Below, one piece after another: positions 63,999 through 64,000 of a DNA stretch of 64,000 bases (position 1 is the first letter of the stretch; each line of letters begins with the position of its first letter). A program made the position numbers and the translations under genes. Origin of the DNA: PXAP01 sp964520585 (lineage in GTDB: Bacteria > Bacteroidota > Bacteroidia > Bacteroidales > PUMT01); the NCBI GenBank assembly GCA_964520585.1, contig CAZFOO010000007.1:8891-72890 (forward strand), given 5' to 3'. A model generated the notes under the pieces. It saw only the letters and a list, made by a program, of their open reading frames with translations, was not told the DNA's origin and did no database searches.

Positions 63999-64000
63999 CA

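Overview
The window reads as part of a draft scaffold from a member of the Bacteroidota, probably near the Bacteroidales/Marinilabiliales. The evidence is a type IX secretion (T9SS) gene set with a gliding-motility-type C-terminal sorting domain and a PorP/SprF protein, a type III glutamine synthetase, the families DUF2851, DUF3109, DUF4294 and DUF4783, and promoters of the form TTTG-N18-20-TANNTTTG, the known Bacteroidota consensus. Two 100-N gaps (87-186 and 2343-2442) and one 10-N gap (35021-35030) mark assembly joins. The right edge cuts through a TRAP transporter gene.

Layout. 0.2-5.6 kb: glmM, then an rRNA pseudouridine synthase with a repetitive basic arm, era and der. 5.6-9.7 kb: a large propeller sensor ending in a PP2C/SpoIIE phosphatase, transcribed after a secreted protein of unknown function. 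10-16 kb: a T9SS operon (type B cargo, PorP/SprF, PD40-PKD protein). 16-20.3 kb: a very large orphan histidine kinase and rlmH. 20.7-25.4 kb: a DUF4783 protein, an ECF sigma factor, a CarH-like B12-binding MerR regulator, an O-methyltransferase and an M16 peptidase. 25.5 kb: tRNA-Phe, followed by about 360 bp that may be a decayed integration scar. 26-33 kb: a DUF3267 membrane zincin, gpmI, a DUF3109 protein, an M20 dipeptidase and glnN. 33-35 kb: a PorE-like TPR/propeller/OmpA protein. 35-41.5 kb: a polyamine operon (arginine decarboxylase, agmatinase, deoxyhypusine-synthase-like protein) divergent from a GNAT-nitrilase fusion gene and purM. 41.5-47.4 kb: prfA, pyrF, DUF2851, rpsO, pnp. 48-55 kb: a TPR lipoprotein, a TrmH-family methylase, sucC, arginine deiminase, DUF4294, elbB. 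54.6-62.7 kb: a sugar-phosphate transferase, a degenerate Gfo/Idh-like protein, pcm, an MBL hydrolase, gcvP and two small proteins. 62.8-64 kb: dctM (partial).

How the genes work together. Most of the window is housekeeping: translation and RNA (era, der, rlmH, prfA, rpsO, pnp), central metabolism (gpmI, sucC, gcvP, glnN) and nucleotide synthesis (purM, pyrF). The accessory interest lies in four places: the T9SS cargo module, the propeller-phosphatase pair, the CarH-like regulator next to an ECF sigma factor, and the polyamine operon whose last enzyme resembles deoxyhypusine synthase although bacteria lack its usual protein substrate. No CRISPR array, insertion sequence or intact prophage was seen, and no plainly new defence system. 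All calls rest on reading the sequence; no database search was run.
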